From contig JAHHHK010000004.1 in assembly GCA_019359395.1 (NCBI GenBank), positions 124,001 through 188,000 on the forward strand: a stretch of 64,000 nucleotides of DNA. Direction: 5' to 3'. This DNA comes from Komarekiella atlantica HA4396-MV6 (GTDB taxonomy: Bacteria > Cyanobacteriota > Cyanobacteriia > Cyanobacteriales > Nostocaceae). Positions 62,410 to 64,000 of the stretch are shown here, piece after piece. A program made the translations under genes and the position numbers. The notes under the pieces were generated by a model. That model was not told where the DNA came from. It saw nothing but the letters and a program-made list of their open reading frames with translations, and made no database searches. How positions within the stretch are numbered: position 1 is the stretch's first letter; every line of letters starts with the position of its first letter.

Positions 62410-64000
62410 CTACTTTTGTACTTCGTCCAGATGTTCGACTAATAACCAATTACCGACGTGATTTTGACGACCCCATACTGTGATTAATTGATCGTGGGGA
62501 CAAGTTTGCAATTGCTCATTAATATGCGATCGCAAAGTCACAAGCTGCCAAGTTTGCCCTTGATTTTCAGCTGGTGTGGTGATAGTAAATCTGTATTTTT
62601 GCTGATCTAATCGGTGTAAAATACCTTGGAAGCAGTGACTTTCTCGTATTAAGATCTTGTCAAAAGCAGAGTCATAAGATTTATCCCACGATGGGCAATT
62701 ACCACTTGCTGGATAGGCTTGGGGGTTATCTAAGTAATACAGTTGCCAGTGCAGCCAATCCGAATGATTGGGTGGAAGATTAAATAAAGGAAAAATTGCC
62801 GCTCTTGCACGATGATCTTGTAATAAAGCGGCTTGTAGCACCCTAACAGCTAAATCTCTTGGTTGACAGTTTAACTCAACGCACATCGCCGCCGCCATCC
62901 CCGCTGCTTGTCCAATGCCCATAACCACAGGTTGTAATCTAGTGGCCCCATTGGCGATATGGGAGACAGAAATATTCTTTTCACAGACTAATAAACCATC
63001 TGTGGCGGCTGGAATTAAGCAATTGTAAGGAATTGTGAAGGGTGTCCCAGTCCAACGTCCTCCCCAGCGCAGAGATTTAGGTTGTAGTGGAAACTGAACC
63101 CCAGGATAGTGATGGTCATTGGCGTAGTTACCAAAAGCGATCGCTTCTCTACGAGAGGCTTCTCTACGAGAGGCTTCTCTACGAGAGGCTTCGCCAACGC
63201 CAACGCCAACGCCAAGGCAGACGTCTTTGGCCGCATCATTAAATATAGATGCAACACTACCTCCGGCTACTGGCAAGATATCTTGTTCTCGGACAGTAGT
63301 TAGTCCTACTAAGCGGCGGCTTTCCCGGTAGTAGGGATGCAGCGCAAAAGCGGTAGAAGAAGAAGGAAACAGTTGTTCTGCCAAGCCATAGCGACGACCA
63401 AGCTGATTTTGGATAAAACGAGCAAAATTTTGGCTATGCCAGCGACATTCTTGGAAGAATTCCCTTCTGCTTAGCTCTGAATTTATCAAACGCCCTAGTC
63501 CTTCGCCGTAGTCATTGCCACAGATTGGCCAGTTAATCATGAATCGGCCACCAGGCAAACGTCCATAATTCAAAAATTTCTCTGCTCCATAGCCATCCCA
63601 AGCACCTATAAACAGTGATGGATTTTCGTTAGGAGCCGCCGGAATTTCTGGGGCGATGGCTTCACCAAAGTCTTGCATAATCACTACCCAAGTGGGTGCT
63701 TGCACTGGATATCTTTGGGTGAAGGAGTCAAAAGTCACTGGTGCGCTGGGTTCTCCCCACTCAGATTGCAACTCCCAACCCCAGCGGTAAGGTATCTCAG
63801 CTAAAGCTAATAAATCTCCTAATTCTGTAGCATCGAGAATAATCTTGGCTGTGACAGTAAAATCAGAAAAGCGGACACCAGTAATCAAATCACCTTGGCG
63901 GAAGACTTCCACTGGCACTTGCCCAGAAATCCAGTGCAGATTAGGCAACTCCTGTACCCAGTCTGCAAAAATCTCTGCCCCAATTCGGGGGTCATAACTA
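62410..64000 (-). CDS. FAD-dependent oxidoreductase, 5' end outside the window
   Basis: The frame is open to the right edge (the last codons read SYDPRIGAEIFADWVQELPN), so the N-terminal FAD domain is missing and no start can be given. The visible part has ILDATELGDLLALAEIP and IANGATRLQPVVMGIGQAAG with MAAAMCVELNC, both typical of the FAD_oxidored (PF12831-like) family. An unusual insertion encoded at 63143-63213 gives GVGVGVG followed by three EASRR units. The substrate is unknown. Confidence 0.82.
   Translation of the reverse strand, partial: SYDPRIGAEIFADWVQELPNLHWISGQVPVEVFRQGDLITGVRFSDFTVTAKIILDATELGDLLALAEIPYRWGWELQSEWGEPSAPVTFDSFTQRYPVQAPTWVVIMQDFGEAIAPEIPAAPNENPSLFIGAWDGYGAEKFLNYGRLPGGRFMINWPICGNDYGEGLGRLINSELSRREFFQECRWHSQNFARFIQNQLGRRYGLAEQLFPSSSTAFALHPYYRESRRLVGLTTVREQDILPVAGGSVASIFNDAAKDVCLGVGVGVGEASRREASRREASRREAIAFGNYANDHHYPGVQFPLQPKSLRWGGRWTGTPFTIPYNCLIPAATDGLLVCEKNISVSHIANGATRLQPVVMGIGQAAGMAAAMCVELNCQPRDLAVRVLQAALLQDHRARAAIFPLFNLPPNHSDWLHWQLYYLDNPQAYPASGNCPSWDKSYDSAFDKILIRESHCFQGILHRLDQQKYRFTITTPAENQGQTWQLVTLRSHINEQLQTCPHDQLITVWGRQNHVGNWLLVEHLDEVQK
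63143..63213. repeat. In-frame 15-bp and 6-bp tandem repeats inside a gene
   Basis: Three exact copies of GCTTCTCTACGAGAG (63143-63187) are followed by GCCAAC repeats (63193-63213). Both lengths are multiples of three, so the oxidoreductase frame is kept. The 15-base unit is a Nostoc-type short repeat usually found between genes. Confidence 0.92.

Overview
The window comes from a filamentous, heterocyst-forming cyanobacterium (Nostocales). The evidence is the apcF / glnA / gifA block, CP12, a CrtO-type carotenoid ketolase, many GCGATCGC (HIP1) palindromes, Nostoc-type interspersed repeats, NtcA boxes, and a PatX-like peptide gene carrying the RGSGR heterocyst-inhibitor pentapeptide. No rRNA, tRNA, CRISPR array or intact transposase was seen.

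Layout. 0-3 kb: a VapBC-like toxin-antitoxin pair and a broken hicB-like gene between two 62-bp direct repeats, a TPR protein and a 21-bp tandem repeat array. 3-17 kb: a phosphoketolase-like enzyme, two CYP110-like P450s, a DUF2993 protein, CrtO, a saccharopine-dehydrogenase-like protein and several small or membrane proteins, with MITE-like repeats between them. 17-22 kb: an Lhr-like helicase and a beta-propeller (SBBP) protein.

22-44.5 kb is the most interesting part: sixteen genes on the minus strand, apparently one long operon, preceded by an AraC-type response regulator. In transcription order: fatty acyl-AMP ligase, membrane desaturase, acyl carrier protein (the order of the JamABC alkyne/alkene module), an AurF/CylC-like dimetal enzyme, a KS-AT protein whose AT has lost its serine and an internal segment, a second ACP, an unrecognised protein with a TubC-type docking domain, an SDR, an MGDG-synthase-like glycosyltransferase, a second SDR, a GMC oxidoreductase, UDP-galactopyranose mutase, a methyltransferase, two nearly identical glycosyltransferases, and a DHA2-type exporter. 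I infer a pathway that activates a fatty acid, desaturates it and oxidises or halogenates it on an ACP, perhaps extends it once, then glycosylates it (possibly with galactofuranose) and exports it. I do not recognise the whole combination as a described pathway. The short space between the duplicated glycosyltransferases holds decayed pieces of the mutase and GMC genes, so part of the cluster was once tandemly duplicated.

44.5-56 kb: a 1.5-kb gene-free stretch, a NurA-domain protein, a HAD hydrolase, an antitoxin with an internally deleted vapC, a divergent ZnuABC-type metal transporter, a broken esterase gene, a DUF697 GTPase and CP12. 56-64 kb: TlyA-type methyltransferase, apcF, glnA with a canonical NtcA-activated promoter, gifA with an NtcA site placed for repression, a methyltransferase, the PatX-like gene with an upstream TCCGGA (DIF1-like) motif, and an FAD oxidoreductase cut by the right edge. 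This last block links nitrogen control, phycobilisome and heterocyst patterning genes.
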